From Musa acuminata AAA Group (lineage: Eukaryota; Streptophyta; Magnoliopsida; Zingiberales; Musaceae), in NCBI RefSeq assembly GCF_036884655.1, contig NC_088356.1, forward strand, positions 14,037,501 to 14,101,500: a DNA stretch of 64,000 nt, written 5' to 3'. The notes beneath the pieces are model-generated. The model saw only the letters and a list, made by a program, of their open reading frames with translations. It searched no databases and was not told where the DNA came from. Of the stretch, positions 63,493 through 64,000 are shown piece by piece. Position numbers and translations under genes: made by a program. Position 1 is the first letter of the stretch; each line of letters begins with the position of its first letter.

Positions 63493-64000
63493 GACATAAA
63501 GCGAAACAAAGTGCCGGAGTCAAGCACGAAGGATTCGTTGGGAGTTCGAGAGTTCGACGGAAGTCCGAAGGTTCTTCGGGAATGTTGCCGGAACTAGCCG
63601 AGAATGAGTAGGGAGCTTGCCGAAGGGTTTTTCGGAAGCTCGCCAAAAGGTTCGTCGGAAGTTCACGGAGCTCACCGAGAAAGATCGGAGCTTGCCAAAG
63701 AAGCTCATTGGAACTCGCCGAGATCAAATCGTGAAGTCTACGAGCTTGTTGGGAGTCCGCAGAATGGTTTCCGAGAGTTTGTCGGAAGACCGCCGTAAGT
63801 TCGCCGGAAGCTCGTCGAAAGAAGTCTTGACTTGCAGACTTTGTAATAGCTTAGAAAATGTCTTTAAATTCGTAGTTAGCATGTTACTTAGGGTTAGGAT
63901 TAGGTGTTAATCCTATAACCCAAGTAGGGGCCAATTGGGCCCGAGTTTGGACTGGTTTGGGCCAAGTTTGGAGCCCAAACTAGTAAGCTGTAAGGGTCTG
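63488..64000 (+). repeat. Sirevirus LTR S5, second part
   Basis: It continues from ACGATGAA as GACATAAAGCGAAACAAAG and follows the S1 LTR (from about 4100) through GCTCGCCG repeats and the TAGGGTTAGGATTAGGTGTTAATCC block to the window end. The GGTGGCACC boxes and TATA are not reached. Confidence 0.83.

Overview
The window is plant nuclear DNA made almost entirely of nested LTR retrotransposons. I find no host gene, tRNA or rRNA gene. Evidence for a plant: Sirevirus-type Ty1/copia elements (a genus known only from plants), Ty3/gypsy chromovirus-like elements, primer-binding sites complementary to initiator tRNA-Met (TGGTATCAGAGC), 5-bp target-site duplications (TSDs), and plant-like TATA boxes in the LTRs. 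The species cannot be told from this; a monocot is possible but unproven.

Layout (names are mine). 1-836: minus-strand Sirevirus fragment S0. 837-1748: copia fragment C1. 1749-15358: minus-strand gypsy A1, split by the complete plus-strand, gag-only Sirevirus S1 (3676-12111, TSD CAACT). 15359-16995 and 32065-34264: copia C2, split by minus-strand Sirevirus S2 (16996-32064, TSD ATAGC). The left LTR of S2 is itself invaded by a gypsy stack (17622-26511): B holds A2, and A2 holds G3 (19292-23173). 34265-34660: short tandem-repeat array. 34661-38212: Sirevirus S3. 38213-38813 and 47488-47906: minus-strand Sirevirus LTR S4, split by complete copia C3 (38814-47487, TSD GGTGC). 47907-48306 and 63488-64000: plus-strand Sirevirus LTR S5, split by a 15.2-kb tandem Sirevirus D (48307-63487, TSD ATGAA).

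The D unit has three LTRs and two almost identical gag-pol interiors in the order LTR-internal-LTR-internal-LTR, with one TSD around the whole. D1 and D2 encode full-size Gag with two zinc knuckles and PR-IN-RT-RNase H, but each carries its own breaks and both have a TAG exactly between Gag and protease. S1, S2 and S3 look like a separate Gag-only lineage: short Gag without pol, then an AT-rich 3' region. Part of that 3' region is homologous to the 3' untranslated region of D, so a D-like element is a plausible source of pol in trans.

The least explained structure is in the C3 leader before gag: four successive predicted RNA hairpins (41664-41976) whose lower stems differ in sequence but whose apex is the same 18 bases. 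Other unusual points are primer-binding-site copies inside the LTRs of G3, minisatellites inside the LTRs of S1, and an inverted repeat next to the TATA box in the D LTRs.
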